64,000 bases of DNA from Begonia masoniana (GCA_022432975.1 CM039515.1:16959488-17023487), one strand, 5' to 3'; counted from the stretch's first letter, positions 35,426-49,277 are shown. Translations and numbers: made by a program. Notes: a model not told the origin generated them from the sequence alone.

Positions 35426-36009
35426 GAAACGACGCATGAACAACTGAGAGGAGAAAGTAGAAATTGCATGTTTAGGAATTCATGTTTCAGCATTTCATTC
35501 CTTTTTCATTATTGCTTTGCTTACTTAGCATTAGGCTAATAGATGAGTTTTGTGATGTAGCTGAAGAAGTAACCGTAGGTGATTTCTCTGAGTTCATTGA
35601 GGAGTAGGCTGGTTGGAGGAGCACATCCATGTTTCGGCTTGGTAAATTGATGAGGCGGGTTAACTGGTGTCATTGGTCTGAAGGTTTAGTTGGAAATGTT
35701 TCAATTTGAGCATATTGAGTTTTCATAACAGTAGTGATTTCAACAGTAGTGATTTCAATGTTCTGAATACTTTTTCGAGATTTTCCAGTTAATAGTATTC
35801 TGTTGGGATTAATGTTGGTGCTCACTGGATTTTTAGTAATGTAATGGTTTGAAATGTTTTTGAATGGTCTCAGTGAAGTGAGTAAGATTCTTTCCTGTAG
35901 TTAGGATTGTGTGTGTATACCAAGGAGTAGATGAAATGTGGTTCTGTCCTCTATCGACAGATGTTGTGTTGGTGTTCTTTCGCCTATCGGAAGATGTCTT
36001 CAGTGGAAG

Positions 36010-36430
36010 CCATCGGATGATATAGCAAGAAATTTGTCGTCTAGTAATCGGCATATGTAGCTTGTTTCATCGGAAGGTTATTGTTTTGCCCACTATCGGT
36101 AGAGGAAGTCTATCGGTAGATGTCGGGTTATAGTTGTGTTGTCTATCGGATAACGTCTCAGTAAACTCATCGGCAGATGCGTGCTGACGTCATCGGTAGA
36201 TGTAGGTCTAAGTCCATCGGATGATGTCTCAGTAATACGTCATCGGTAGATGTAGGTCTAAGTCCATCGGATGATGTCTCAGTAATACGTCATCGGTAGA
36301 TGTAGGTTAAGTCTATCGGATGATGTCTCAGTAATACGTCATCGGTAGATGTAGGTTAAGTCTATCGGATGATGTCTCAGTAAATTTATCGGTAGATGCG
36401 TGCTGACGTCATCGGTAGATGTAGGATGAT
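36010..36430 (+). repeat. ATCGGTAGATG / ATCGGATGATG array in the B 5' LTR
   Basis: A dozen or more words of the form CATCGGTAGATGTAGG and CTATCGGATGATGTCTCAGT, alternating with a period near 55-60 bp. One unit (36031-36060) reads GTCGTCTAGTAATCGGCAT, the reverse complement of the long unit in F2. Confidence 0.9.
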
Positions 36431-36778
36431 TTTTGTCGTTTAGTCACCGGAAGGAGTCTTCTATTTCCGGTTTCGTTCTCTTCTGTTGACTTTATTCATC
36501 GGCAGATGAATTTGACTTCTGCGACCCATTAAATATTTCACGATTTAAACCTCTATTTCTTTTTGGCCGATTATCTCCTAACAATCCGAATGATTATTCT
36601 AGCGAAGTTTTTCACAGTTTTACTTAACTGTATTATTGTTCAAATGATTTCCGCTGCAAGTTTCGAATATTATTGTTTTGGAGATTTTGCTTATGTCAAA
36701 TTTAAAAAAAAAAAGTTTTGTAGTCATGTATGGGTTTGAGTAACGAACCGGGTTTAGATAACTCGGGGCGTTACAGTG

Positions 36779-36789
36779 TGGTATCAGAG
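36779..36789 (+). other. Primer binding site of element B
   Basis: TGGTATCAGAG, complementary to the 3' end of initiator Met-tRNA, four bases after the LTR. Confidence 0.85.
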
Positions 36790-36930
36790 ACATTCAGTTA
36801 AACCGTTCAAAAGATCATTCATCAGTGCCAATCGTTGCATGGAAGTACTCCAACAACTGTAAGTGTTTATGTTAGTTCAGTTATTAAATATTTATGAAAA
36901 TAGTTAACCCTGTACAGGAATATAGCAAAA

Positions 36931-39900
36931 ATGTCCAGACGACCGGGAAGGCCAAGAGTGCAGAGAGAGACACCAACTCCGGGAAGCGCAGAAGATTCTA
37001 GTGTAATCGGACAGTTGACAGATCTAGTGCGACAGCAGGCAGAATTAATGCGCCAGCAATCCGATCAACTAGGAGTACTGCTGAAGCGAGAGGTACAAGG
37101 AAGTGCCAACTCGGGTTCTAGCAATGAGCATTCCGGGGATAGATTTCGGAGACTAAGACCACCCACGTTTGATGGTCAGTCATCTGATCCTGTTGTGGCT
37201 GGAGGGTGGCTTAGGAAGATAGAGAGTATGTTTAGGTGCGCCAGCATAGGAGAAGGAGATAAGGTCACGTTGGCAACATTTCACTTGGCTGGTGAAGCTC
37301 AACTCTGGTGGGAGACAATGGAGACAACCACCGACGTTTTAGCAATGCCCTGGTCACAATTCAAGGACATTTTCTATGAGAAGTATTTCAACAGCACAGT
37401 CCAGACCGCGAAGAAGTTAGAGTTTCTGAACCTGAAGCAGACCGGGTCTGTGGCCGAGTATAGTAGGCAGTTCGAGTCCCTGTCTAGGTTTGCTGGGCAT
37501 TTTGCTCACAAGGACGAGGATAAGGTGTTCAAATTTATGCATGGACTGAAGCCAGAAATTTACCGAGGGGTTAAATTCTGTGGTATTAAGGGCTTGACCT
37601 TCAGTGAGGTTGTGTCCACTGCCCTGGAAGTGGAAGAAGCTGAAGGAAAGTGTGCTAGACCAAAGGAGGTCCCACAAAGGTTTAACCAGCCACACCAACA
37701 ACGAGGAACGAAGAGGCCAAGTGAAGACCAAAATAGCCAAGGAGTAGGGGGGAAGGTACAGAATGTCAGGAAATTTCCCCAGTGTCCTAAGTGTTTGAAG
37801 AACCATCCGGGGGAATGCAGACTGGGCCTTGGAAAGTGTTTCAACTGTGAGGAGGTTGGACACACGTTCAAGGAGTGCTCGAAGCCTAGAATCACCAGAT
37901 GCTACAATTGTAACAAGGTCGGCCACATTAGCAGAGATTGTCCGGTTCCTAAGAGTGGCCCTACTATGATCAAACCAAGAATATTCTCCATGACGGAGTC
38001 GGGTGAGGAACAGCCTGCTGTGGTGTCAGGTACTATATTGATCAACTCTGTGCCTGCTTTTACTTTAATAGATTCTGGTGCCACACATTCATTTATAGCA
38101 TCTGCTTTTGCTGTTAAGTTAGACGTACAGTTTACCCCTTCCATGCATGTGTTTAATGTTGCATTGCCTTCTGGTGAACGCATGGACTCTAACCAAGTGA
38201 TGCTTGGCAGTGAAGTGTTAGTAGGGAATGTAAGTCTACCTGCTGATCTTATAATTATGGATATATTAGGATTTGATGTAATCTTAGGAATGGACTTGTT
38301 GTTTAAACATCATGCCACAATAGATTGTAGGACTGGAATAGTTAGCTTCCAACCCCCTGGTAGTTTGAAACACACCTTTCAAGCCTCAAAGAAAAGTAAG
38401 GAAATGTCTGTGATGACTTCTATTAACACAAGATCTTCCCTGTGTGGAGAGTATTTGTGCTTCTTAGCTAGCGTTTTAGACACACAGCTGGTAGGAAAAG
38501 CAAATCCTCAGAGTGTCCTAATTGTCCAAGACTTCCCCGAGGTATTCTTAGATGACCTTCCTGGTTTGCCGCCAGATAGAGAGATTGAATTTGTTGTAGA
38601 TGTTTACCCCGGCGCCGAGCCTGTGTCAAAAAATCCATATAGACTGGCACCTACAGAACTTAAGGAATTGAAGAAACAGTTGGAGGATTTATTGCGGAAA
38701 GGGTTCATACGTCCAAGTTTTTCACCATGGGGTGCACCTGTCCTTTTTGTCAAAAAGAAGGATGGATTAATGCGTATGTGCATTGATTATAGAGAACTAA
38801 ATAAGTTAACTGTTAAGAATAAGTATCCGTTGCCAAGGATTGATGACTTGTTCGATCAGCTTAATGGTGCAAGAGTTTTCTCTAAGATTGACCTTAGGTC
38901 CGGTTATTACCAGTTGAAGGTTAAATCTGAAGATATCCCAAAGACTGCCTTTCGCACAAGGTATGGACATTATGAGTTTTTGGTTATGTCCTTTGGGTTA
39001 ACAAATGCACCAGCAGCATTTATGGATCTCATGAATAGGGTATTTCATGAATATTTAGATAAATTTGTCATAGTATTTATTGATGATATCCTAATCTATT
39101 CCCGTTCCAAGGATGAGCATGCCAGGCACCTGACCTTGGTGTTGGATGTATTAAAACAACACCAACTTTAGGCCAAGTTTTCTAAGTGTGAATTTTGGTT
39201 GAACCAAGTTCACTTTTTAGGACATGTTATTTCTGGGGATGGGATATCTGTCGATCCAGCTAAGGTCCAAGCAGTTAGGGATTGGCCCCAACCGAGAAAT
39301 GCTACTGATATCAGGAGTTTTCTTGGACTTGCAGGGTATTACAGAAAATTTATTGAAGGATTTTCAAAGATTGCAACACCCCTCACTCGGTTAACAAGGA
39401 AAAATATCATGTATGCTTGACTGAGGAATGTGAATCCAGTTTCCAGACCTTGAAACATAAACTGACCAATGCTCCAATTTTGACACTTCCTGTAGAAGAT
39501 GGTAAGTTTAGTATTTACTGTGATGCATCCAAGGTTGGACTTGGCTGTGTCTTGATGCAAGAGGGAAGAGTAATAGCTTATGCCTCTAGGCAGTTAAAAA
39601 CACATGAGAAGAACTATCCTACACATGAATTAGAATTAGCTGCTGTAGTCTTTGCATTAAAGATTTGGAGGCACTACCTGTATGGACAAACTTGTGAGAT
39701 ATTTTCGGATCATAAAAGTCTGAAATACATTTTCACGCAAAAGGAACTGAATATGAGGCAACGTAGGTGGTTAGAGTTTGTCAAAGATTACGATTTTGAG
39801 ATTAAGTACCACCCTGGCAAGGCGAATGTAGTGACTGATGCCTTGAGTAGAGTGACTCCCTCAGTCTTTACGTTGATTTTGGACATACTGGTAGCTTTAG

Positions 39901-41410
39901 TGACAGAATTCCAAAGATTTAATTTGGAAGCTGTGTCTAGTGTGTCACCCATGCTTTCGGCCTTATCATTGAGGCCTACTGTTTTGGAGAGAATAAAGGA
40001 AGTTCAAATGAATGACACTGAATGCAATAAGTATAAGTTGTGCATGGATTCTACTGGCAAGTCAGATTTCAACTGCTCAGCTGATGGGATTCTCAAGTTT
40101 CGAAATAGATGGTTTGTTCCGGCTGATACTGAACTTAGAAGGGGAATCCTATCTGAGGCACATTCTTCGAGACTCTCTGTCCATCCTGGAGGTACGAAAA
40201 TGTACAGAGATCTCAAGCAACATTATTGGTGGCAGGTATGAAAAGAAGTGTGGCGAGTATGTGGAGTCATGTCAGGTCTGCCAACAGGTCAAAGCTGAAC
40301 ATCAGAGGCCTGCTGGGACATTGCAACCTTTACCAGTTCCTGAGTGGAAATGGGAACATATAACAATGGACTTTGTTGTGGGATTGCCTAGGACAGCGAA
40401 AGGACATGATGCAATTTGGGTGATAGTGGACTGTTTAACCAAATCAGCTCATTTCCTACCGATAAAGGTGACTTACTCGATGGATCAGCTTGCTGAGTTG
40501 TATGTGCATGAAGTTGTTAGACTGCATGGAATTCCAAGCACTATAGTATCAGACCGAGACTCTAGATTTACATCTAAGTTTTGGAAAAGTTTGCATAAGG
40601 CTATGGGAACACAGCTTAGTTTTAGCACAACTTTCCACCCTCAAACTGATGGACAATCCGAAAGAACCATCCAAACATTGGAGGATATGCTCCGTGCATG
40701 TGTATTAGATTTTCAAGGTTCATGGAGCAAATACTTGTCCTTGGTAGAATTTTCTTATAACAACAGTTTTCAGGCAACAATAGGCATGACACCATACGAG
40801 GCACTGTATGGACGAAAGTGCAGATCTCCATTATATTGAGATGAAGTTGGAGAAGCACAATTGATTGGTCCTGATATTGTGCAGCAGACAGTGGAGAAGA
40901 TTGCTCTTATCCGACAAAGAATCTTGACAGCTCAAAGTCGGCAGAAAAGCTATGCGGACAAAAGACGAAGAGAACTGGAATTTGATGTTGGTAATGAAGT
41001 TTTTCTCAAGGTGTCACCATTCAAAGGAGTTGTGAGATTTGGGAAGAGGGGAAAGTTGAACCCCAGATTCATTGGACCGTTCCCAATCTTGAAAAGGATT
41101 GGGAAGACAGCCTACCAGTTACAGCTACCAGCCACTATGGAAGGAATCCATGATGTGTTTCATATCTCCATGCTTAAGAAATGTGTATGAGACCCTTCTC
41201 AGATTGTGCAACAGCAGTGTATTGAAGTTCATCCTACCCTTACATATGAGGAGAAACCAGTAACAATACTAGACTATGCAGTGAAGGTGCTGCGCAACAA
41301 AGAAGTTCCGCTGGTGAAAGTCTTATGGCATAACCAGAACATTGAGGAGACAACTTAGGAGCGCCAGCAGGACATGATGGACCAATATCCAGAACTATTC
41401 AGGTACTGAA
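36931..41410 (+). pseudogene. Gag-pol of element B (interrupted)
   Basis: Gag from the ATG at 36931, with two CCHC knuckles ([14 protein letters not shown] near 37840 and [14 protein letters not shown] near 37900). Aspartic protease at DSGATHSFI (38071). RT has [23 protein letters not shown] and the catalytic FIDDILIYS (39076). RNase H covers about 39490-39850. Integrase carries the HHCC region (about 40150-40300), TMDFVVG, SDRDSRF and SER; a chromodomain-like tail follows (VLWHNQNIEETT). Breaks: TAG 39169-39171, frameshift near 39418, frameshift near 40239, TGA 40837-40839, TGA 41188-41190, TAG 41356-41358. Several stops replace Trp codons. YEALYGRKCRSPLY is typical of Tekay/Del-type elements (recall). 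Confidence 0.92.
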
Positions 41411-41444
41411 TTTTGAGGATAAAATTCTTTTAAGGAGGGTAGAT

Positions 41445-43731
41445 TGTAGCACCCGGTTCCATCGAATCAAAATTTAAATTATTATTAATGATGTACTTTT
41501 ATAGAAGGGTTGGGCGAGTTATTGATTAGGTTAATAAATGACTAGGCAAGGAATGAAAAGTAATTGGAAATTTAAAAAATGGATAATGTATTTAAGGTTA
41601 GTGATTTGGGGTTTAGTGCACGGTAGCCGCTACTAATTCTCTCATTTCTCTCTCGGCCTTCATCTCTTCAACAGAAAACCTTCGGGCAATTTCTTTCTTA
41701 CTCGATTCTCCTTCAACCTAGGTAAGCTCTCTTAGTTTGTCTGTGATTTTAGCAGTTAGATAGCTGAGGGAGTACAATGTGTGAAGTTTCGAGGAATACT
41801 GTGAGTGAGTTGAGTTCGGGTTTAGTGTTGAATCGGAAATGCACAATGAACTAACCTTCCAAACTAGTTTCCCTAGATTCCTGAATAGATTAGAATGAGG
41901 CTTAGTAGAAATCTAATTGATATCTTTTCTATGACTTAGGTGAGCAAACTTCTGAAGTAGTTTGAAATCGAGCTTTTCCAGGAGAGCCAGGTAAGTAAAG
42001 TATTGCTTGCACCTTCAGGCCTACATCACAAGACAGTAGGGTTTGTGCATGTTTGTGAACATTTATTTTCAGCATGATATGCATCATATTTTAAAGGTAC
42101 ACAAAAATGAATTTGAATGCATACTGGCATGGTAAGGATTGAACATAATGAAACAGCAAAACGAATCAGCTTTACTGTTAAGGGAACTAATCCAACCCTT
42201 AATGAGACAGTGGATATTTATACTTTGGGAGAGTTGATCCAACTCCCAATTTCACAGGGGGATCTGAACAGTGAATCAGCTTTACTGTTAAGGGAACTAA
42301 TCCAACCCTTAATGAGACAGTGGATATTTATACTTTGGGAGAGTTGATCCAACTCCCAATTTCACAGGGGGATCTGAACAGAAACGACGCATGAACAACT
42401 GAGAGGAGAAAGTAGAAATTGCATGTTTAGGAATTCATGTTTCAGCATTTCATTCCTTTTTCATTATTGCTTTGCTTACTTAGCATTAGACTAATAGATG
42501 AGTTTTGTGATGTAGGTGAAGAAGTAACCGTAGGTGATTTATCTGAGTTCATTGAGGAGTAGGCTGGTTGGAGGAGCACATCCATGTTTCGGCTTGGTAA
42601 ATTGATGAGGCGGGTTAACTGGTGTCATTGGTCTGAAGGTTTAGTTGGAAATGTTTCAATTTGAGCATGTTGAGTTTTCATAACAGTAGTGATTCCAACA
42701 GTAGTGATTTCAATGTTCTGAATACTTTTTCGAGATTTTCCAGTTAATAGTATTCTGTTGGGATTAATGTTGGTACTCACTGGATTTTTAGTAATGTAAT
42801 GGTTTGAAATATTTTTGAATGGTCTCAGTGAAGTGAGTAAGATTCTTTCCTGTAGTTAGGATTGTGTGTGTATACCAAGGAGTAGATGAAATGTGGTTCT
42901 GTCCTCTATCGGCAGATGTTGTGTTGGTGTTCTGTCGCCTATCGGAAGATGTCTTCAGTGGAAGCAATCGGATGATATAGCAAGAAATTTGTCGTCTAGT
43001 AATCGGCATATGTAGCTTGTTTCATCGGAAGGTTATTGTTTTGCCCACTATCGGTAGAGGAAGTCTATCGGTAGATGTCGGGTTATAGTTGTGTTGTCTA
43101 TCGGATAACGTCTCAGTAAACTCATCGGCAGATGCGTGCTGACGTCATCGGTAGATGTAGGTCTAAGTCCATCGGATGATGTCTCAGTAATACGTCATCG
43201 GTAGATGTAGGTCTAAGTCCATCGGATGATGTCTCAGTAATACGTCATCGGTAGATGTAGGTTAAGTCTATCGGATGATGTCTCAGTAATACGTCATTGG
43301 TAGATGTAGGTTAAGTCTATCGGATGATGTCTCAGTAAATTTATCGGTAGATGCGTGCTGATGTCATCGGTAGATGTAGGATGATTTTTGTCGTTTAGTC
43401 ACCGGAAGGAGTCTTCTATTTCCGGTTTCGTTCTCTTCCGTTGACTTTATTCATCGGCAGATGAATTTGACTTCTGCGACCCATTAAATATTTCACGATT
43501 TAAACCTCTATTTCTTTTTGGCCGATTATCTCCTAACAATCCGAATGATTATTCTAGCGAAGTTTTTCCCAGTTTTACTTAACTGTATTATTGTTCAAAT
43601 GATTTCCGCTGCAAGTTTCGAATATTATTGTTTTGGAGATTTTGCTTATGTCAAATTTAAAAAAAAAAAAGTTTTGTAGTCATGTATGGGTTTGAGTAAC
43701 GAACCGGGTTCAGATAACTCGGGGCGTTACA
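41445..43731 (+). repeat. 3' LTR of element B
   Basis: 2,287 bp, matching the 5' LTR almost throughout, including the 110-bp duplication (42163-42380) and the ATCGGTAGATG array (about 42945-43390). Differences cluster in the first 600 bp. Confidence 0.93.
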
Positions 43732-44660
43732 GAAAATTACTAAACTCCTAACTAAGAAAATTTCCTAGAATTCTAATAAACTTCTTTCGGGCATTTCATC
43801 GAACAATTTACGCTCACAAGTCCATAAATTCCATTAATGGAGGTTTCCAAGCTCCTAATTTCTGATTTTTCATACAAAACGCTAAACACACCTTAGGTTT
43901 CAACCAATAACGTTCAATATTCGTCAATCAAGTAATAACTAACCATTCCTAACCTAACTCGGTTATTTTCAACAAAACCTAGCAAAACCCTAATTATTTA
44001 ACGACCTAAAAATCGAGAGCTAACGTCCAAAAATCACAGAATCTTACCTAGGGTTGCGAGAGGGGAAGGAATCGTGAAGAACCGGTCACCGAAAATGGAA
44101 GAATCACCGGCATTGAAGGAAATCGCCGTCGAGAGGAGGAAATCGCCGTGAGAATGCAGAGGAGAGAGAGAGAGAGAGAAGAAATGGAAGGAAGTCGTGG
44201 AGAAGAAGAAAGAAAAGTGTGATATTTAATTAAAATTTCCCTTGGCAAATTACCATTTTACCCTTCCTTTGATTTTCCATTTGTTTCGTCCTTTGTTTCG
44301 TTAATTTGCTAACGATTTGGTTTCTCCAAATTCTCTTATTTCACCAATAAATCCAACTCATTATAAGGGTTCTATTAAAACTGTCCGTTCACAATTCGGA
44401 CCTCGTTTACTATTTCTACCAAAGTATCCTTTATATTATGATAAACGTAATTATCATAAAACTAGCGTTAAACTCCTAAAATTCTCGAAATTTTCTCAAA
44501 ATCCTTATTAATTATTAGGATCGTAATAACTTCTTCTTTTTGCAAAATAGACTTGATTTGACATAATAACAAAAATGCCATTATATTAAAATATTAATAT
44601 CCCGTACAGCCGGGTATTACAATCCATCCACCTTATTTAAAATTTGTCCACAAAATTTCA

Positions 44661-47600
44661 TTATACAAACAACTCAGGATACTTAGTCATCATATCCTGT
44701 TGTCGCTCCCAAGTCACTTCTTCAACCTCGTGGTTCTGCCATAGGACTTTAACTAGCGGAATCTCCTTATTACGCAAAACTTTGATAGACGATTCCAAAA
44801 TATGTACCGGCTTCTCCACATATGTTAAGGTAGGCTGTACCTCAATCTTCCTTGCCTCTACGATATGCGATGGATCACGCAAACACTTCCGAAGCATAGA
44901 CACGTGAAATACGTCGTGGATGCCTTCCATTGAAGCCGAAAACTGTAGTCGATACGCCATCTTCCCGATCTTCTTCAAAATAGGGAAGGGCCTCACATAT
45001 CGAGGGTTTAGCTTGCCCTTCCTTCCGAATCGCATTACACCTTTAAACAGAGAAACCTTCAAATAAACCTCGTCGCCCTCTTCAAATTCCAGTTCTCTCC
45101 GTCTCGTGTCAGCATAGCTCTTCTGTCGACTCTGAGCTATCTCGATACGCTGTTGGATAACGGCAATCTTCTCTGCCGTTTGTTGTAGGATCTCAGGACC
45201 AATAATACTGGCTTTGCCAACCTCGTCCCAATATAATGGAGATCTACACTTTCGTCCATACAAAGCCTCCTACGGAGCCATACCAATGGTAACCTGGAAG
45301 CTGTTGTTATAAGAGAAGTCGATCAGTGGCAAATACCTGCTCCACGATCCTTGAAATTCCAACACACAAGCTCTGAGCATATCCTCAAGAATCTGATTTG
45401 TCCTCTCTGTCTGTCCATCAGTCTGAGGATGAAACGCCGTGCTGAAATTTTGCTGAGTCCCTATAGCTTTGTGCAGACTCTTCCAGAACTTAGAAGTGAA
45501 TCTCGGATCTCTGTCTGAGACAATAGACACTGGCACTCCATGTAGCCTAACAATCTCCTGCACATAAAGCTCGGCGAGCTGATCCATAGAAGACGTCATC
45601 TTCACAGCCAAGAAGTGAGCCGACTTTGTCAATCGGTCCACAATCATCCAGATGCCATCATGACCCTTCGTCATCCTCGGGATCCCCACAATAAAATCCA
45701 TGGAGATCTGCTCTCATTTCCACTCCGGAATCGGCAGTGGCTGTAGTGTTCCGGCCGACCTCTGGTGTTCTGCCTTAACCTGTTGACAAACTAAACAGGT
45801 TTCAATGTACTTGGCGACCTCCCTCTTCATGTTCGGCCACCAGAAGTGTTGCTTTAAATCTCTGTACATTTTAGTGCTTCCTGGATGCACAGAGTAAGCT
45901 GAAGAATGTGCCTCGGCCAATATCTCATTCTTTAGATCCTCATCGTTAGGCACGTACCACCTATGCCTGAACTGTAGAATACCATCATCTGACAGGTTAA
46001 ATTCAGACACAACTCCAGATGTCATGCTCGATCGAAGCCCCTCACACTCCATATCATTCTGCTGAGCTTCACGTATCTTATCTAAAATAGTCGGCCTGAG
46101 AGAAATGTTGGTGAGCATACTAGACAACTCTGCCACAATCTCCACATCGAACCTCTCAATCTCAGACCGCAATGTAACCGACATCGCTGCAAGTGAAGGC
46201 TGACTCGCAGTAGGCATTCGGCTCAAAGCATCAGCGACCTTGTTCGCCTTTCCTGGGTGGTATTTAATATCGAAATCATAATCTTTGACGAACTCTAGCC
46301 ACCTTCTCTGTCGCATATTAAGCTCGTTTTGCGTAAATAAATACTTCAAGCTTTTGTGGTCAGAAAATATCTCGCACTGCTGCCCATATAAATAATGTCT
46401 CTAAATCTTCAGTGCGAAAACCACGGCTGCTAATTCCAGGTCATGCGTAGGATAATTCTGCTCATACGGCTTCAACTGCCAAGAAGCATACGTGATAACC
46501 CTCCCTTCCTGCATCAATACACAACCAAGTCCAACTCTGATGCATCACAGTAAATACTGAATCTCATACCTTCGACAGGTAGCGTTAGAACTGGAGCTGT
46601 GGTCAACTTCTGCTTCAACTCCATAAAACTGTTATCACAAGCAGCCGACCATATAAACTTTCCGTTCTTCCGAGTCAAGCGTGAAAGAGGAACTGCCATC
46701 TTCGAAAATCCCTCTATGAATTTCAGATAATAGCCAGCCAACCCAAGAAATCCACGTATCTCGCGCACGTTTTTAGCTATGGCCAATCTCTGACCACCTG
46801 AATCTTGCTCGGATCTACAAAAACCCCTTCCTGTGATATGATATGGCCAAGAAAACTGACCCTATCCAGCCAAAACTCGCATTTAGAGAACTTTGGATAT
46901 AGTTGGTGTCGTTGCAAAATTCCTAGAACAATCCGCAATTGCTCTTCATGCTCTTCCTTCGTCTTGGAATAAATCAGAATATCATCAATGAAGACAACAA
47001 CGAATTTGTCCAGGTACTCCTTGAAGACTCGGTTCATCAAATCCATAAACGCTGCAGGGGCATTAGTAAGTCCAAAAGACATAACTAGGAACTCATAATG
47101 CCCGTACCTCGTTCGGAATGCCGTTTTCTGAATATCTTCCTTCCGGACCTTCAACTGATAATAACCCGAGCGTAGGTCAATCCTGGAAAATACTCGGGCA
47201 CCCTGCAGTTGATCAAATAAATAATCTATCTGAGGCAGTGGATACTTATTCTTCACTGTGAGCTTATTCAGCTCCCTGTAATCCACACACATCCTGAGAG
47301 TCCCATCTTTCTTTTTGATGAATAGAACAGACGCACCCCAGGGTGAAAAACTGGGTTGGATGAAACCCTTATCCAGTAACTCCTCTAACTGAGTTTTCAA
47401 CTCTCTCAATTCAGCAGGCGCCAATCTATATGGATTCTTAGACACTGGCGCGGAGCTAGGATATACATCAATAACAAATTCGATCTCTCTGTCCGGCGGT
47501 AATCCAGGAAGATTGTCAAGGAATATCTTAGAGAATTCTCTGACTATATGAATGTCACTCGGCTTCACTCCGCTGAGTAACTGAGTATCAACTACTATGG

Positions 47601-49127
47601 CCATATAAATAGAGCACTCACCTTTAAACTGCTCGTTGACCTTCATGGAATAAGAGATAGGCGATCTGCTCAATCTGTTCATCGCTTGATAAGAAAACTC
47701 GGCTTTATCCTAGGGTCGAAAGGTCACAATCCTGGATCGACAATCGATGGTGGCGAAGTGCTGTGATAACCAGTCCATCCCTAAGATAAGATCGTGGATC
47801 TCTATGCCCATAACAATCAGGAGAGCATAGAGGGTATTGTTCCCAACCGAGACAATATGGCCCTAGACAACATGACCTGACTGCATACGCTCTCCTGAAG
47901 GTAGCATCACACTGTACTCGCATTCTGCTAACTCAGGCACAAGCTTCAGTCTAGGCACACAAGCAGTGGAAACAAAAGAGTGCGTAGCCCCGTGTCTATC
48001 AAAGAAAATACTGCTACGCCCATAATCAAAACAGTACCTGCTATCACTTAGGGCTGAGCCTCGTTGTCAACATTACCAGGCTCAATAAACGCAAATATGC
48101 TCGGGGTCACTCTTCTTTGATCGGTAGCCGCCCTTGGACAGTTCTGAGCAAAATGGCCGACCTCTCCACATCTGTAACAATTGTTCGTGCCCAATCGACA
48201 AGCGCCATAATGTTCCTTCTGGCACTTCGGACAAACAAGTTTCTGTGCAGCCCCTTAGACTTGCTTGCCTTTCTCACGATCATTGCCTCCCTCTAAGGGT
48301 CTTTTAACGCCCCGTTGTTGTTGTTGCTGTGGCTGTGCCCTCGGTTGCCAACCTTTATTTTGAGGCCGTGGCTGTATCTCCCGAAAGAACCCTCTAGCTG
48401 GCTCCCTTGGTTTAACTGAACTCTGAACAACAGCTTCAATCTCCAGTGCTCTGGCCACTATATCATCATAGGATACATTCCGCACCCCTGATATTGTAAG
48501 ACTCTTCCGAATTTCTTGGCCAAGCCCCTGTACAAATCTGCATACCTTGTCCTCATTGACACTAACCTGACGCGGCGCGAATCAGGACAAAGCCTCAAAT
48601 CTCCTCACATAGTCGGTAATCGAACCGACTTGCCGTAATTGCATAAACTCCACCATCTTCGCCTCCCGCACTGTATGGCTGAAGTATTTATCGTAAAATA
48701 TCATCTTAAAATGCTCCCAACTCATAATCATCACGTCGGTGGTTGCCTTGATCGAATCCCACCAAAATCGGGCATCCAGCGCTAAGTGGTAGCTAACCAA
48801 TGCAACATTCTCTCCATCCTCAATGCTTGCATAGGCCAGCATGTCCTCCATGGTTCGAATCCACTCCTAGGCTGAAAAGGGATCCGTAGACTGTCCGTTG
48901 AACACAGGTGGTTGGAGTCTCTGAAATCTCTCCACTCCCTGATTACCCGGAGTCACTGTCTCCCGGGCTCTAGCACCTTCACGGTCGATTAAGGTGCCTA
49001 ACTGTTGGGACTGTCTCTCCATTTGTTGGGCCTGTCGTTCCATGTGTTGGGACTGTTGGGCAATAAATCTTTTAAGTTGGTCAATCGTAGCATCTCTATC
49101 ATCACGGTCATTTCATCGACGCACCAT
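44661..49127 (-). pseudogene. Gag-pol of element C (interrupted)
   Basis: Gag starts at an ATG at 49127, but the fifth codon is a stop (TGA where CGA would be expected). Other gag stops lie near 48870 and 48580. The CCHC knuckle is CYRCGEVGHFAQNC (about 48190-48150). The protease region (48060-47700) has stops. RT is clear and open (47682-46777; [21 protein letters not shown]). RNase H spans 46786-46380 and integrase 46349-45270 (IPRMTKGHD, VSDRDPRF, HPQTDGQTER), with stops at 45714 and 45267. A chromodomain-like C-terminus ends at 44661. Same lineage as B, but older and more decayed. Confidence 0.9.
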
Positions 49128-49277
49128 ATTTCTATAACTCCTATAAAGGTTAAAAGCAAATAACTCTAAGAAACTGAAATTAAAGAAAACATATAAACAT
49201 ACTTACAGTTGAGGAAGGATGTCCGCGTAGTGGCTGTGCAGTTGAGCAGTCTACAGAACCGTTTTTAAAACCCGGGG

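Larger units (their letters stand above)
34490..36775 (+). repeat. 5' LTR of element B
   Basis: 2,286 bp, TG...CA. Contains a 110-bp tandem duplication (35208-35425) and an ATCGGTAGATG array (about 36010-36430). Confidence 0.92.
34490..43731 (+). mobile_element. Complete Ty3/gypsy element B (Tekay/Del-like chromovirus)
   Basis: 9,242 bp with near-identical LTRs (34490-36775 and 41445-43731) that start TGTAGCACCCGG and end GGGGCGTTACA. A perfect 5-bp TSD, GAAAA, lies at 34485-34489 and 43732-43736. PBS TGGTATCAGAG is at 36779-36789 and a polypurine tract precedes the 3' LTR. Domain order gag-PR-RT-RH-INT identifies gypsy. LTR differences are sparse (roughly 1-2% by eye), so the insertion is young compared with its host element C. 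The pol frame is broken at several points, so it is not autonomous as sequenced. Confidence 0.93.

Noticed and set aside
37417..37926. Open frame of 169 codons on the minus strand within element B gag
   Set aside because: It is the antisense shadow of a clear gag frame with zinc knuckles.
48845..48866. GGTTCGAATCCACTC, a tRNA B-box-like word
   Set aside because: It lies inside the gag reading frame of element C and no cloverleaf can be folded around it.
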